64,000 nucleotides of DNA, from positions 82,631,461 through 82,695,460 of the forward strand of contig CM050447.1 of NCBI GenBank assembly GCA_027563935.2. Reading direction: 5' to 3'. A program made the translations under genes and the position numbers. Below the pieces are notes generated by a model. It did no database searches and had not been told where the DNA came from. It saw only the letters and a list, made by a program, of their open reading frames with translations. This stretch comes from Costus lasius (taxonomy: Eukaryota; Streptophyta; Magnoliopsida; Zingiberales; Costaceae). Position 1 is the stretch's first letter. Every line of letters starts with the position of its first letter. This document shows, piece by piece, positions 35,693 through 46,985 of this stretch.

Positions 35693-37614
35693 TGTTGGGA
35701 AACCCCGGGGATATTTTATAATTTTTTTCAGAGATAGACATCACACATTACATTGCATAGTGGAAGAATATTCCCAAAACAGGCCAGTCCCAAAAAACTA
35801 GTGAAGATCGTCAAGAGAGGGGATCGACACGATGTGATAGAAAGTACTTTAAGGAAGCGTGGATGTAGATGTCGAGGTAGGCACCCAAGTGTTCGCCCTC
35901 TGTAGTCTCACACACACAGATGCCTCGAGTCCTCTTCTTCCACTCCCGGTGCTAGCCTCGGGAAGAAGATCCAAGTCTTGTTCTCTTTTGTCAAAACATG
36001 CGCCGCCTCCAAGGTAGAAGATGCGCCAAGAGAAGAAGGAGAGGAGATGTAGAAGATGCCGCCAAGAGCTTCCCACACTTGCGCCAAGAAGGGAAGGGAA
36101 GAAGACACTTGCGGCTAGGTTTTGATGGAAGACAAGTTGCGCCACTTGAACCCTTGCTCTCGCCTCTTTCCTTGCTCACGCCACCAAGAGAATTAGTGCA
36201 ATGAGAGGGGGTGGCTAGGGTCTCTTTTATAAGGGCAAGAGGCGGTTTAGGGATGGCTAGGATCATGACAAGTGGGCGGCTAGGATGAGAGTGTTTGAGG
36301 TAAGGAAAGTCTCCAAGACTTTACCATAAACCTTATTCAACCTATCCTTATTTGCCCAATAGCCATATCAGCCCAAGACATGCCTTAGAGGCATGTCTTC
36401 CATCCAAGGAAGAAGGGGGAGGCACCCTTTACTTCCATAATGAAGCAAAGGCACCAATGGGAGAAGTTTTCTCCCCATTATACCCTTTTAACCTTTTGCC
36501 TCTTCATGACAACTCATTAGTGAGCCAAATCAAGCAATGGGCCTAGCCCAAAGTCCATTATACATGTTAACCAAGCCATTGGATCCAATCCAATGTAACC
36601 CAACGTCAAATGAGGCTAACCATGGTTAATTTGGTTAATATGCCAAAAACGGAAGTTGGCTCCAATAAGTTTCTTCCATCTCATCAGGCCCATTGGCGCT
36701 GATGAAATCTCCAAAATAGATCCGAGCTATCCAATAACTCGATCATATGGCTTCCCGATCAATAAGAGAACTCAAGTATCTTGGTGTGTGACCCTATAGG
36801 TCCCTTTGACGCTGGCAGTGCTGACCAAAGGTCACCACAAGCAGTGAGTGGCACCTAGCATTGTATCGCTGCTACCCAAGTCATAAGAATGGATATCGAC
36901 ATCGACATCTCCATCATTGCGACTAGGTACAGATACATTACAGTCCCTTTGCTGAACTGATATCTGATTGGACAAGTGTGTCATCACTTGTTTTAACCCA
37001 ATCACATGGCTATGAATAAATCAGGTCTTCACCTGGGTATGACCATACACTTTCAATCATAGACCATAGAGGAGCTCCATGGATGTCATGCTTCCCTTAG
37101 GAAGGGGCACATCCTTTGTCTATACATTGACCTTCATATATGGGTTGCGACATACTCAATGACTACCGTTATAACCTCCCAATTACGGCGAGGGGTTAGG
37201 TTGCATCAACGTATGTCCTTAACCATATAGAAGTGTCAATAACCTCAAGTCGAAGGATCAATGCATCTCCTATCACTTGTGAGTATAACTCATGACACAA
37301 AGTCATAGCCTCACAGCGGGTCTGTCCAGTATATCTACCATTGATATACCCATATGTGTGCGTTAGCACCTCGTGCCTAACCAACCCATATACCAGTCTC
37401 ACAAGTACTAGAGCTATCCCATATCCTCTAAGGCACATTGACTGGGGATAATCGTTTGAGTATAGATCCAATCTGGCTCCAGGGACATTATCATGTAAGT
37501 ATATAAACGCAGATGTAGACAAACAATGATAATGACAATGCCAGAGTGATATAAGAAATACCAAAGTCAAGTAGTACATAGGTTGACCAAATATAGGTCT
37601 TAGGGCATATACAC
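35693..37614 (-). mobile_element. A5: antisense A-family LTR
   Basis: The plus strand starts TGTTGGGAAACCCCGGGG and ends GGGCATATACACCAA, so the LTR reads on the minus strand (1922 bp). The last two bases of the expected TG start are changed. There is no primer site on its left and no polypurine tract on its right. Flanks ATATG and TTGTG do not match, so this is either a solo LTR with decayed ends or one side of a rearrangement. Confidence 0.75.
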
Positions 37615-38305
37615 CAATTGTGTCAGAGACAGCTGGAGTGGTGGTGCCTGGGTTGGCTAGAGGTGCTGCAAATCTGAAGAAGATGTTGCAGGTGTCCAAG
37701 GATAGTAGAGCAGCATATTGATTTAGTTATGAAAAGTAGCTATACCCAAGAATAAGATTTAATGATCCAATAAAGAAAATAAACAAAGCCAAAAGGTAGA
37801 ATAAAACTTGTTCTTTCCGGGCGTATGAAAATTAAAGGATCAAAATTTGTCAGGAATTTATGGTATCAGTAGAAGGAAGGCTACTCAGATTACTAAATGA
37901 AAAACTGCACAGAAGTTAATCAGATTCGAAAAGTTGTCATGCTTCCTAGAATTGTTAGAAAATATTTTCATGAAAACAATATATCCATGAGATAGAATGA
38001 AACATGTACTTCCAATTTCAAGTGAAAGATCAGGGTTTCAACTTATCAAAGCATCTTAAAAATCTGCAGCAAAAGAGCTAATCAGATTAGTCAAAAGAAA
38101 ACTACTGCAGAAATTAATCAGAATCGAAAAGATTCTATGTGTTATAGGATGATCCATGGACTTTAAAATTCAATAAAAATATCCAAATAATAGACAAGGA
38201 TGAGTAGTTCATGTTTGTGCCAAAGATCAAAAATTTTTCCAACCCAGTTTCTTAAACTCACTGTGAGAAAACACCTAATCAGATAAGCAGAATGCAGATT
38301 CAAAA

Positions 38306-38620
38306 TTACGGGCGTAAAATTCCTAACGGCAGTGCCGTAATTTGCACAACATTCTCAGGTCAGAAATATGATGGAATTACGGCACCGTAAAAATGATTAC
38401 GGTACTGCTGTATTTTTCAAAGAACTTTTCGGTGAAAAAATGCTCAAAAATACGGCACGTGAAGTCGAAAACGGACAGAAAATACAGTACGTGAAGTCAA
38501 AAACGGACAGAAAATACGGTACTGTAAAATTTCTTACGGTAGTACCGTAAAAGATGAAAAATTGTCAGGTTAAAAAATTAGCCAAAATTATGGCACCGTG
38601 AAATAGATTACGGCAGTGCG
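38306..38620. repeat. Palindrome array in Athila-2, downstream of gag
   Basis: Repeated ACGGYA-type palindromes: AACGGCAGTGCCGTAA (38325-38340), TTACGGCACCGTAA (38377-38390), TTACGGTAGTACCGTAA (38534-38550) and several decayed ones (38397-38414, 38448-38460, near 38588-38620). Two are perfect inverted repeats. Confidence 0.9.
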
Positions 38621-38825
38621 TATTTTGCGCAAAATTTTGATTTTCCCTACAAAAAGAGAAGAAAAATTAATTCTAAAAATAAACTAAAATAAAAGAAACT
38701 AAATAAAGTAAGAGTGCTTGGGTTGCCTCCCAAGAAGCGCTAATTTTTACGTCTACAGCTTGACCAAAAATTAAATATCATGGTGAAGCAGGTGGATCAG
38801 TACCATAGTAAATAGCATACAATTT

Positions 38826-39992
38826 TCAACATTTCCGTTGTCCAAAAAGTTTAGCCACTAATCCAAATATCCAAAATTTCATATAAATCACAATCACCGT
38901 GGCTTTCTCAAATATGTAGAAATCAAAATCAAAATATTCAATTCTACTCCAAGGATATTCAATAATCTTCCTATATTTGTCAGTAAGCAAAATCATTAGT
39001 CCTTTCTTCAAGTTTTTATCTTCAATTGCAATAAGACTTAGATCAAAAGATGCAAGTATTGGATCATAAAAATAGTCTTTCTGTTTCATATTAGATTCTT
39101 CAACAAAGCATAATTTTTCAATTAAATCAGAAGATTGAACAATAGATATGGGCAAAACATTAGAGTGAGATTCATCACTTTTCAAATTCTTTTCAAGTTC
39201 CTCATGTTCATCATCAATTTCAAAATTACTAACAAAATCAGAGTAAGATTTTTCTAAATTAGCTCTCTCATATCCTTCATCAGAATTAATCACAAATAAT
39301 ATATCATCAAAAGAATCAATTTCATAATTATCACTAGAATCAAAAGGATTTTTTTCAGATTTAATTTCCTAAAACTTTTCCATAAATAATGAATCAATTT
39401 TACAATCATCAAAATCAAAGTAAGATTTATTAATGTTCACATAAGGCTCAATCTCAAAACAATCATAATCAGAGGGGGAATTTTCTAAATTAATTTCTTC
39501 AGTTTCCAAATCATACTCAAATAAACAAGCTTGTTGTGCTATCCGAGCTTCTAACATTTCAGTATTAGCATATATAGATTCTACTTGAGAAGCAAGATGA
39601 CTAACTATCCCTTTAAGATCTTCAATTTCCTTATTTTGATTTGTCATGATTTGCATTTGATTTGTCATGAATTTTTCAAGCATGGATGCTACCCTAGGTT
39701 TCTTAGTATCCTCAATGTATGGTTCAGAAACATGGTTTGGAGTAGTTAAAAATGGGCAATCAGAAGTATAATGATCAAAACATCCACAAATATCACATCT
39801 AATAGAAGAATAAAATGTCCTAGAAGGATGCATATAAGAGTGAAATTTTAATTTATCTTCAAGAGTACACAATGAATCATATTCATACTTACTTTGTGGC
39901 ATGTATACCTCACCTCTTTCAGTTACCCACGAGTTGTGATTAAAAGACATATCTTCAAATCTATCAAGAATAGAAAGATTATCCAACACCAA
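38826..39992 (-). pseudogene. Athila-2 gag-like ORF with CCHC knuckle and acidic tail
   Basis: A single minus-strand frame of about 389 codons opens after a stop at 39993. The first Met is at 39950 (MSFNHNSWVTERGE). It holds a CCHC zinc knuckle CDICGCFDHYTSDC (C-x2-C-x4-H-x4-C, about 39803-39762) and a coiled-coil-like helix (IEDLKGIVSHLASQVESIY), then a long acidic, Asp/Glu/Asn-rich region. One in-frame stop lies at 39369, and the frame then continues to 38826. The Athila capsid domain that normally precedes the knuckle is absent. It resembles the C-terminal third of an Athila Gag, suggesting an RNA-binding remnant in an element that depends on others. It has no match I can name beyond the knuckle. 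Confidence 0.65.
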
Positions 39993-40193
39993 TCAATCAA
40001 TTTTTTTTTTCAGAATATAAAAAAATAGAAAATATAAAACACAAGCAAATAAAAAAAAATTTCAAAAATCACAGCTCTGTCACAACTTGTGAAATTCCCA
40101 AACCTGCAAAAACAGAAAACAAAGTTAAATCTAAAACAAATAAAACTTAGTCTAGCAATACTAACAACTATTTTGATATTAACGAAACTAAGG

Positions 40194-40211
40194 TCCCCGG
40201 CAATAGTGCCA
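40194..40211 (-). other. Athila-2 primer binding site (tRNA-Asp type)
   Basis: The minus strand reads TGGCACTATTGCCGGGGA just inside the LTR, two changes from the Athila-1 site. Confidence 0.78.
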
Positions 40212-40220
40212 AAAACTTGT

Positions 40221-42023
40221 TGTAGTCCGCAAGTGTACGGATACTCGAAGTAATAAAAAAATATATCAAACCACAGAGACCTTATTGTTAAGTACCAAAT
40301 AGTTATATTCTTACTAGCTAAGCAATCGATTATAATACAAGTAAATGATAGAAAGAACACAAAATCAGAGAGAAACTAGGACTAGGGTTTCATCCACCTT
40401 AATTTCCATATCTAGATATGAATAAAAGGTTGTCAGTCTAATTTCATTATGATAAAGATATAATTTACTTCATAAAAGGATTATCTCACTTTCGTGCAGA
40501 CAACCATGCAGGGACCGATCCTCGCTTTCACGCAAGATCTATCCCAAGCTGAAAATAAGTAAATCATTAATCAAAGAATTCAAGGATCACTTTCGTGCAT
40601 CCGAATCCTAAGTTGATCATCTCAAGTGAAATCTCAAGGATCACTTTCGTGCATCCGAGTCTCAACACAGGTTCTACTTAAGATTTTCCAACGTTCCGAT
40701 CCTCACTTTCGCACAAGATCTTTACGTTTAACAAAATAACACAAACCTAGATTCAAATTATCAAACATAAAAATTATTCTTCTAAAATCAAGAAATAAGA
40801 ACTAACCAAATTTCTTACAGTGAGTTCCTAATATTCAATTTTAGGGTTCCAAGTTCTCAAGCAAATCACCTTTCAGTCCATATTGCGAAAACTCTAAAAT
40901 CATGCATGATAATAAGAAAACTATGGAGAATTATAGGCAATCATCACATAAGTAGAATTATCATAATAAAACTATTCTAACAAAATAGAGTTATCTAGTC
41001 ATTAAAAATCAAAGGGATTACACCCCCATGTCCCATAAAAGGTTTAAGCTAGCATGGAAAAAGAGTTACAATAAACCATAATATCAGAAGATCAGAAATC
41101 GAAGAAAAGGGGAAAAACAACTTTACAACACGGCTGTAATAGAAATTACAACCGTAATTTCCTCCAAGAACCCACAATGAACAGTGCCGGCGCCTAGTTT
41201 TTCGTTGATTCCTCCTCTGATCGGTTTCCTTTCTCTCTGAAACTTCTGGGGTATCGTCTCCTCCTCCAAGCGAAGCTTTCCCTCTAATTTCACGGGTGGA
41301 GATGCGCTGTACACTTCCCGGTGGTGAAACCTAGGGCAGCGGTGTGCAACTCGATTTCTCCCTCGATAGTGGATGAAAATTAGGGCTTTCGCCCTTGGCG
41401 TGTTCTCCTCCACGGAGACTCACTTTTTGTTTATTACAACTTTGAATTTAATGGCCTGGATCATCCGCAATCGATCGCGCAAAAATCGGACTTCAATTTG
41501 ACCGTGAAAATCGCGTCTCGAGGTCGTAATTACTGCCGTAATATTGGTTACGACACTGCCGTAATTTCAGCGTGGACTCTCGGGTGGAAATTTGTCTGGA
41601 ATTACGGTACTGTGAAAACCATTACGGCAGTGCCGTAATATCTAGAAATCTCTCGGGTCGGAAGTTGCTTCAAAATACGGCACCGTGATTTTAGTTACGG
41701 CAGTGCTCCAAAATTACGGTAGTATTCGAAAATATGGTACCGTGATGTAAATTACGGCACTGTCGTAATTTGGGTTTTGGCTCCGATTTACGTAAAATTT
41801 GTCATGTAACCTCTTCTTGATGATGGGAATTCTTCTATGTTTCTGATTTTATTTGAAAACGCCTTAAAATCGTGCCTTTTGACCTAAAAATCATCAAAAA
41901 CCAAAATAGAAGTAAATTCTGCAATGTTTGATAAAAAAAGGCATAAAAATAAGCAAAGTAGTATAAATATGACACAAAAAGACCAATGAAATGACATAAA
42001 ATATACTATGAATTTTGGTGTCA
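40221..42023 (-). mobile_element. 5' LTR of Athila-2
   Basis: Plus strand TGTAGTCCGCAAGTG...TTTGGTGTCA. The left edge is placed by alignment with Athila-1 (the TG could be three bases earlier). It contains repeated CACTTTCGTGCA-type words (40490-40720), a GC-rich leader-like part (41120-41410, one 96-codon frame without known product) and a palindrome array 243-500 bases from its 5' end. Confidence 0.75.
41523..41778. repeat. Palindrome array in Athila-2 LTR
   Basis: Alternating units such as TTACGGCAGTGCCGTAA (41622-41638, perfect), TTACGACACTGCCGTAA (about 41548-41564), TACGGCACCGTG (about 41676-41687) and TTACGGCACTGTCGTAA. Same motif as 38306-38620 and at the same LTR position as the Athila-1 array, but unrelated in sequence to it. 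Confidence 0.9.
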
Positions 42024-42025
42024 TT

Positions 42026-43033
42026 AAGAGCCAAACTTCATTTTTGGCAGGTTGACCCGAATTTGACCATGGTTGGTCACATTTGACTTAGGGTTGCATT
42101 GGATTGGATCCAATAGCTTAATCAACCCATGTAATGAAGTTTGAGCTAGCTCATTATCCAATGATGCCCAAGAACAAGTTGTCATGAAGGGATAAGAACC
42201 CAAAAGGGTATAATGGGGAGAAAAGGCATCCCCATTGGCGCCAAGGGCATAATGGGGTGAGCTTGACGTAATTTGCTTCTTATGGAAGCAATTGGCGCCT
42301 CCCCTTGGTTCTTTGGATGGAATGCTTGCATCTATGGCAAGTCTTGGGGTTGATATGGCTAGAGGAACTTCTTTGGAAGGTCTTTGGTGCATATGGCTAA
42401 TGGGAAGGGTTTTATAGAAAGGTCTTGGAAAATTTCCTTAACCCTAACCCTAATTGCATCCCTAGCCGCATAACTCCTTCATAAATTGCGCCAACTCCCT
42501 CTTGCCTTGCCGCCTCTTGCATCTATATATTAGATACATGCATGAACCCCTAGAGACATCAATTCAATTGGCGTGAATAGCAAAGGGGCGAGAGCAAGGA
42601 ATTGGAGCAAGGTCTTCTCTTTCTCTTAGCCACAAGTGATCTTCCTCCTTTCCTCTTGGCGCAAGGAGCATTGATACTTGGCGGCTTCCCTTCCTCAATC
42701 CTTCTCTTGGCGCATCCCTTCCTCAAGGTTGGTGCAAGAGAATTGGAGATCTCTCTAAGGTTTGGATCTTCTTCCCGAGGCTAGCATAGGGCGTGGAAGA
42801 AGAGAGCTCGAAGCATCCGTGTGTGTCAGACTGCAGAGGGCGAACGTTTGGGCACCCATCTCGACATCGACCTCCACGCTTGCTCTAGGTACTTACTATC
42901 TCATCGTGTTGACTCCCTCGCAAGATGATCTTCACTGGGTTTTTGGGATTGGCCTGTTTTGGGGATATTATTCCGTCGTGTTTTATAATCTATAATACCA
43001 AAAATTGTAAAATATCTCCGGGTTTTCCCAACA
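42026..43033 (+). mobile_element. Right part of A-family LTR (3' LTR of A3)
   Basis: Matches 31858-32879 nearly base for base (CAAACTTCATTTTTGGCAGG onward) and ends TTTTCCCAACA. There is no primer site after it, as expected for a 3' LTR. The 5' half of the LTR is lost at the boundary with Athila-2. Confidence 0.85.
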
Positions 43034-43725
43034 GAGGCGCCCTCCTCCTTAAAGCACTAAACTAACGACAAGCTAGAGGGAGGGTAGGAACGGGAAGGAA
43101 AATGCAACTTCCCCTATTCCGAGAGACGCCGAGCGCGCAGCTCCCTTTCCAGCTTCGACCAAGAGGAAGAGGAGGGGGAGGCGGGACCGGAGCCGGTGGC
43201 ATGCCCCTCCGCCTCCCCCGACAATGGCACGAGTTTTGAGCGAACTGTAGGTCGACGGTGAGCGGCCGTCGACGTGAGGGAGCTTGAGTGAGGCTTGTAT
43301 GGTTTATGTAGGTTGACCTGATCAATCGAACATATAGCTCCTTATCTCCCCTATCTTCTCCAGCTCCAGTGTGTTTCTGTGTTTCCGGCGGCGAAACCTC
43401 TTCTGTCTCCTTCACCAACCCCAACAGCTTCCGGTAGTGGCTACTCGACGGCGAAGGCTAAGGGCCGAGCCGGCATCACTCGGCCCTGTTGCACGCCCTT
43501 CACCCGTTCTCCTTTCCCTTCCGGCGATGACGATCATCTACGTGAAGAAGACGATGACGCGAAGCAGCGTTCGCTTCGAGGCAAATGGTCAACGGATGAA
43601 GCTTAGTCAAAATCCGAGTGCGGCTGGAATTTACGAACGCCGAATTCGATTTCAAATTTGGAATTCAGTGCACAGGTCGACGCGATGCAGATGATGTGAA
43701 TGGGCTTATTTGGGTAGGCGTGACA
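43034..43725 (-). mobile_element. Ty3-like solo LTR, right part
   Basis: Continues 30593-30915 after the A3 insertion. GC-rich, ending GGCGTGACA at 43725, then CCTAG (43726-43730). Frames of 75-120 codons inside have no recognisable product. Confidence 0.68.
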
Positions 43726-43925
43726 CCTAGGGTTTACATGCCAATTTATAGGCTAAACCACTATGACTAGAATCGTTAGATTAAATCCGATGGCTACCAC
43801 AAATGTGCCACTAATAGCATTGCTAAAATTAAAATAATAAAAAAATTACAAATAAAATAAATAAAATATAAATCCAATAGAAATTGAAAATTAAAAATGA
43901 AAAATTTTAATTTTAAAATCCAATA
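43726..43925 (-). mobile_element. 5' LTR of Copia-M, right part
   Basis: Matches 4391-4430 and 4991-5131: CCAATTTATA, GGCTACCACAAATGTG, TAGCATTGCTAAAATTAAAA, TTTTAATTTTAAAATCC. It gives the LINE-free version of that LTR. The minus strand has a TATA-like CCTATAAATTGG (43742-43753). The end is decayed (CCAATA in place of CCCAACA). Confidence 0.78.
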
Positions 43926-44752
43926 GATATTGGAGAGAGTAGCAAACATGCAAGATAATTTTCTCCAGAGACTATAAACTGCTCCAAAACATATCTGCTA
44001 CAAGAGAGATTCTGCAAATTAAATTATCTAAACTAAGGAGGAAAGAGATGAAATAGAAATTGAAACCCATAAATTTCATGTATTCATTTATTTGCTTGTT
44101 TGTGGACTGATGTTTAGCAGAACATACAAGAACAAGTAGTTAGACTAAGAAAATAGTCTCTAATTCTCTACTGACATGAGGTTTTCAAGATCTGTGGGAG
44201 CAGCATTTGCTCCTCGGCCTAAGGCAGAGACTTTCCTTTCAGCTTCTTCAGGTGGAGAACTCGGATAGCTTCCTGATTGCAGCTTTTTTTACAGCTTTTT
44301 TTTTTGTTTACTTGGCCGGTCATTTCTTTCAAAAATTACAAAAGTAAACAAAATAGAACAGGTGGAAACCTAGCTTGTTGGAGAAGATGATCGCCGATGA
44401 AGGAAAAAAAAATAATTAATTAATTATACAGGGAAAATATTTCGGTCAAAATGTGAAACCAAATGAAAGTGATACGTATCTGATTTTGTTTGGATGTGCA
44501 AGTTCCATGGTCAAAATTGGATGGTGCATTAAAAAAAATGAATGCTGCTAATAAATTGGATGGAATAGAATACAATGTGAGAATAGTAAATTGGAGAGGT
44601 AAAGTGGGATCATGCATTCGATTAAAAAAATAGTAAAAAGAGAGAAACGTGGGAACGGTTATGACATAGTAATAAAATAATGATATAATCCCACGGAAGA
44701 GATTGTTACATTTGACAAAATTAAGTTTTATAGATTGTTACATGTGACAAAA
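43926..44752. other. Right flank of Copia-M, low-copy-looking
   Basis: No repeat match elsewhere in the window. A short tandem pair (GATTGTTACAT-TGACAAAATT) lies at 44701-44756 at the junction with the A6 LTR. It contains the possible exon 44160-44273. Confidence 0.4.
44160..44273 (-). CDS. Possible terminal exon of a host gene (tentative)
   Basis: On the minus strand a frame from about 44273 to the stop at 44160 encodes roughly 37 residues containing SPPEEAERKVSALGRG and ending LENLMSVEN. The composition looks like an ordinary plant protein C-terminus, unlike the transposon remnants around it. Upstream is an A/T-rich, intron-like stretch and an AG that could be an acceptor (ATCAG at the start). 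I do not recognise the protein. No other exon is visible nearby, so it may be a gene fragment or a chance frame. Confidence 0.25.
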   Translation of the reverse strand, partial: GSYPSSPPEEAERKVSALGRGANAAPTDLENLMSVEN

Positions 44753-46985
44753 TTGAGTATGTCACAACCCATATGAGAAGATCAATGGACAGACAGAGGA
44801 TTTACCCATTCCTGAGAGAAGCTTAATATCCATGCAGCTCCTCTATGGTTCTATGACTGAAAGTGTATGGCCATACCCAGGTGAGAACTTGATTTAGTCA
44901 TGACCATATGATTGGGTGAAAACAAGTAGTGACACACTTGTCCAATTGGATATCAGTTCGGCAAAGGGACTGTAATGCATCTGTATCTAGTTGCGATGAT
45001 GGGGATGTCGATATCTATTCCAATGACTTGGGTAGCAGCGATGCACTACTAGGTGCCACTCACTTCTTGTGGTGACCTTAGGTCAGCACTGCCAATATCA
45101 GAGGAACCTACAAGGTCACACACCTTGATACTTGAGTTCTTGTATTGATCAGGAAGTCTTTTGATCGAGTTATTGGATAACTAGGATATATTTGGGAGAT
45201 TTCATCAGCGCCAATGGGCCTGATGTGATGGAAGAGAGTTATTGGAGCCAAACTTCATTTTTGGCAAGTTGACCCATATTTGACCATGGTTGGTCAAATT
45301 TGGATTAGGGTTGCATTGGATTGGATCCAATTGCTTAATCTACCCATGTAATGAAGTTTGGGCTAGCTCATTACCCAATGAGGCCCAATAACAAGTCATC
45401 ATGAAGTGAGAATGGGATAAAGGGTATAATGGGGAGAAGTCTCCACCCCATTGGCGCCTAAGGACATAATGGGGTGGTGTGGGCGATTTTGCTTCTTATG
45501 GAAGCTATTGGCGCCTTTCCCCTTCATGCTTAGATGGAAAGCTTGCCACTATGGCATGGCTTGAGGCATCTAAGGCATGATAGACTTCTATGGTAAGTCT
45601 TGGGCGATTGCATGGAATTTATGGAAAAATCTTGGAGACTTTCCAAAGCCATAAACCCTAATTGCCACCTTACAAACCCTACCCGCATCTCTTCATATTG
45701 TGCCCACCCTTTTGTTGCCGCCCCTTGATCTATATATACACATCATATGCGAGTGTGTAGGGCATGCATTCAAGTTGGCATGAGCAACAAAGAGCCGAGA
45801 GCAAAAGACTTCTTCTTGGCGCATCCTCTTCCATTAGAGGCCGAGAGCACCTCTTCCTCGTTTCCTCTTGGCGCAAGGAGGATTGGTGTCTTGGCGGCTT
45901 GTCTTCATCCCTTCCCTTCTCCTTTCATCATTGGCGCTAGAACCTTGGAGGTGGTGCAAGGCTTGAAGAAGGCACCCTAAGACTTGGATCTTCTTCCCGA
46001 GGCTAGCACCGTGCGAGAAAGAAGAGAACTCGAGGCATCCGTGTGTGAGACTGCAGAGGGCGCACGCTTGGGCGCTTACCTCGAAATCGGCATCGCCTTG
46101 CTCTAGGTATTTTCTATCTCATTGTGTTGACCCCCTCGCAAGAGATCTTGACTGGGTTTTTGGGACCAGCCTATTTCGGGGATATTCTTCCGCTGTGCAA
46201 TGTATTCTGTAATGTTTATGCCAAAAATTTGTAAAATATCCCCGGGGTTTCCCAACAGTGGTATTAGAGCTACTTGCGAGCCTCGAACAATGTACTTTCA
46301 GGCTTTTCCATGCTCACATGCCATATCTCAATTTTTCGCAAATTGCATGATCACATGGTGCATGATTTTTCTAAGTAGGAAAAATTATAGTTTCTTGTTC
46401 CTATCATCTTTTCAATCTCTTTTGGATTTTTGGGTTATTTTTCTTGCTTTATTTAAAGATCAAAGGCGCACGTAATTTTGTCAAGTAGGACGGGCATTGT
46501 GTCTTCGGACTAGTCGGGTCTCTTGATCTGACAAAATTGCCAGCCGAAAGGATCTATGAAATTATCATGAAAAATTAATCGCAAATAACCAAAAGATTTG
46601 TGATAAGAAGATGAGGAAAAGAGACTTGTTTTATGAAAAAGTAAAATTTTAGATTTTATGTTTTTCATGAGCATGTAGAATTGCATGTGTAAATACCTTG
46701 TTTGTGCATAATGTTGTGGTCGTGAGTCAAGCCCCTTTGCATGCCTGTGATGTATCCTTGTGCGGCCTGCGTGCCATCTTTTTCTTTTGTTTTATAATTA
46801 CTCAAGATGAAGATTAGGGGTTGCCTTGGCGCATGCATGCTTGCTTGCGCATCTTGCATGGTGGCGCAAGAAGCACTCTTCCTTGATGGTGCATGGTAAG
46901 TGGCTCAAGTTGATTTGGCCAAGCCTTAGGGCTTGTGTGCTAGATCTCTTGGCCCTTACATGGCGGCGCATCACCCGCGATTAAT
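44753..46985 (+). mobile_element. A6: A-family LTR fragment with leader
   Basis: LTR right part 44753-46257 (enters at GAGTATGTCAC, equivalent to A3 31379; ends GTTTCCCAACA), primer site TGGTATTAGAGC (46259-46270), and about 700 bp of leader homologous to A3 32893-33600. The first 450 or so LTR bases and everything past the leader are lost. Confidence 0.82.

Larger units (their letters stand above)
37615..42023 (-). mobile_element. Athila-2: reduced non-autonomous Athila-like element
   Basis: Minus-strand element with 5' LTR 40221-42023, tRNA-Asp-type primer site (40194-40211), one gag-derived frame with only a zinc knuckle (38826-39992), the post-gag motif GGTTGCCTCCCAAGAAGCGC (38720-38740), and a palindrome array (38306-38620). 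There is no capsid region, protease, RT or integrase. The 3' LTR is missing; the element ends at the A5 LTR near 37615. 37615-38300 shows nothing recognisable. Confidence 0.75.
30916..43033 (+). mobile_element. A3: A-family copia with nested insertions
   Basis: 5' LTR 30916-32879, tRNA-iMet primer site, 1.6-kb leader, decayed gag-protease 34498-35692, then an antisense A-family LTR and Athila-2, then the right part of a same-strand A-family LTR (42026-43033) read here as its 3' LTR. Flanking GAGGT (30911-30915) and GAGGC (43034-43038) are a plausible target duplication. Most of pol and the 5' half of the 3' LTR are missing. Confidence 0.7.

Noticed and set aside
41123..41413. 96-codon minus-strand frame as a gene
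   Set aside because: Lies in the leader-like GC-rich part of the Athila-2 LTR; no recognisable domain.
43379..43606. 75-codon Pro/Ser-rich frame as a gene
   Set aside because: Part of the Ty3-like solo LTR; no start context, domain or splice evidence.
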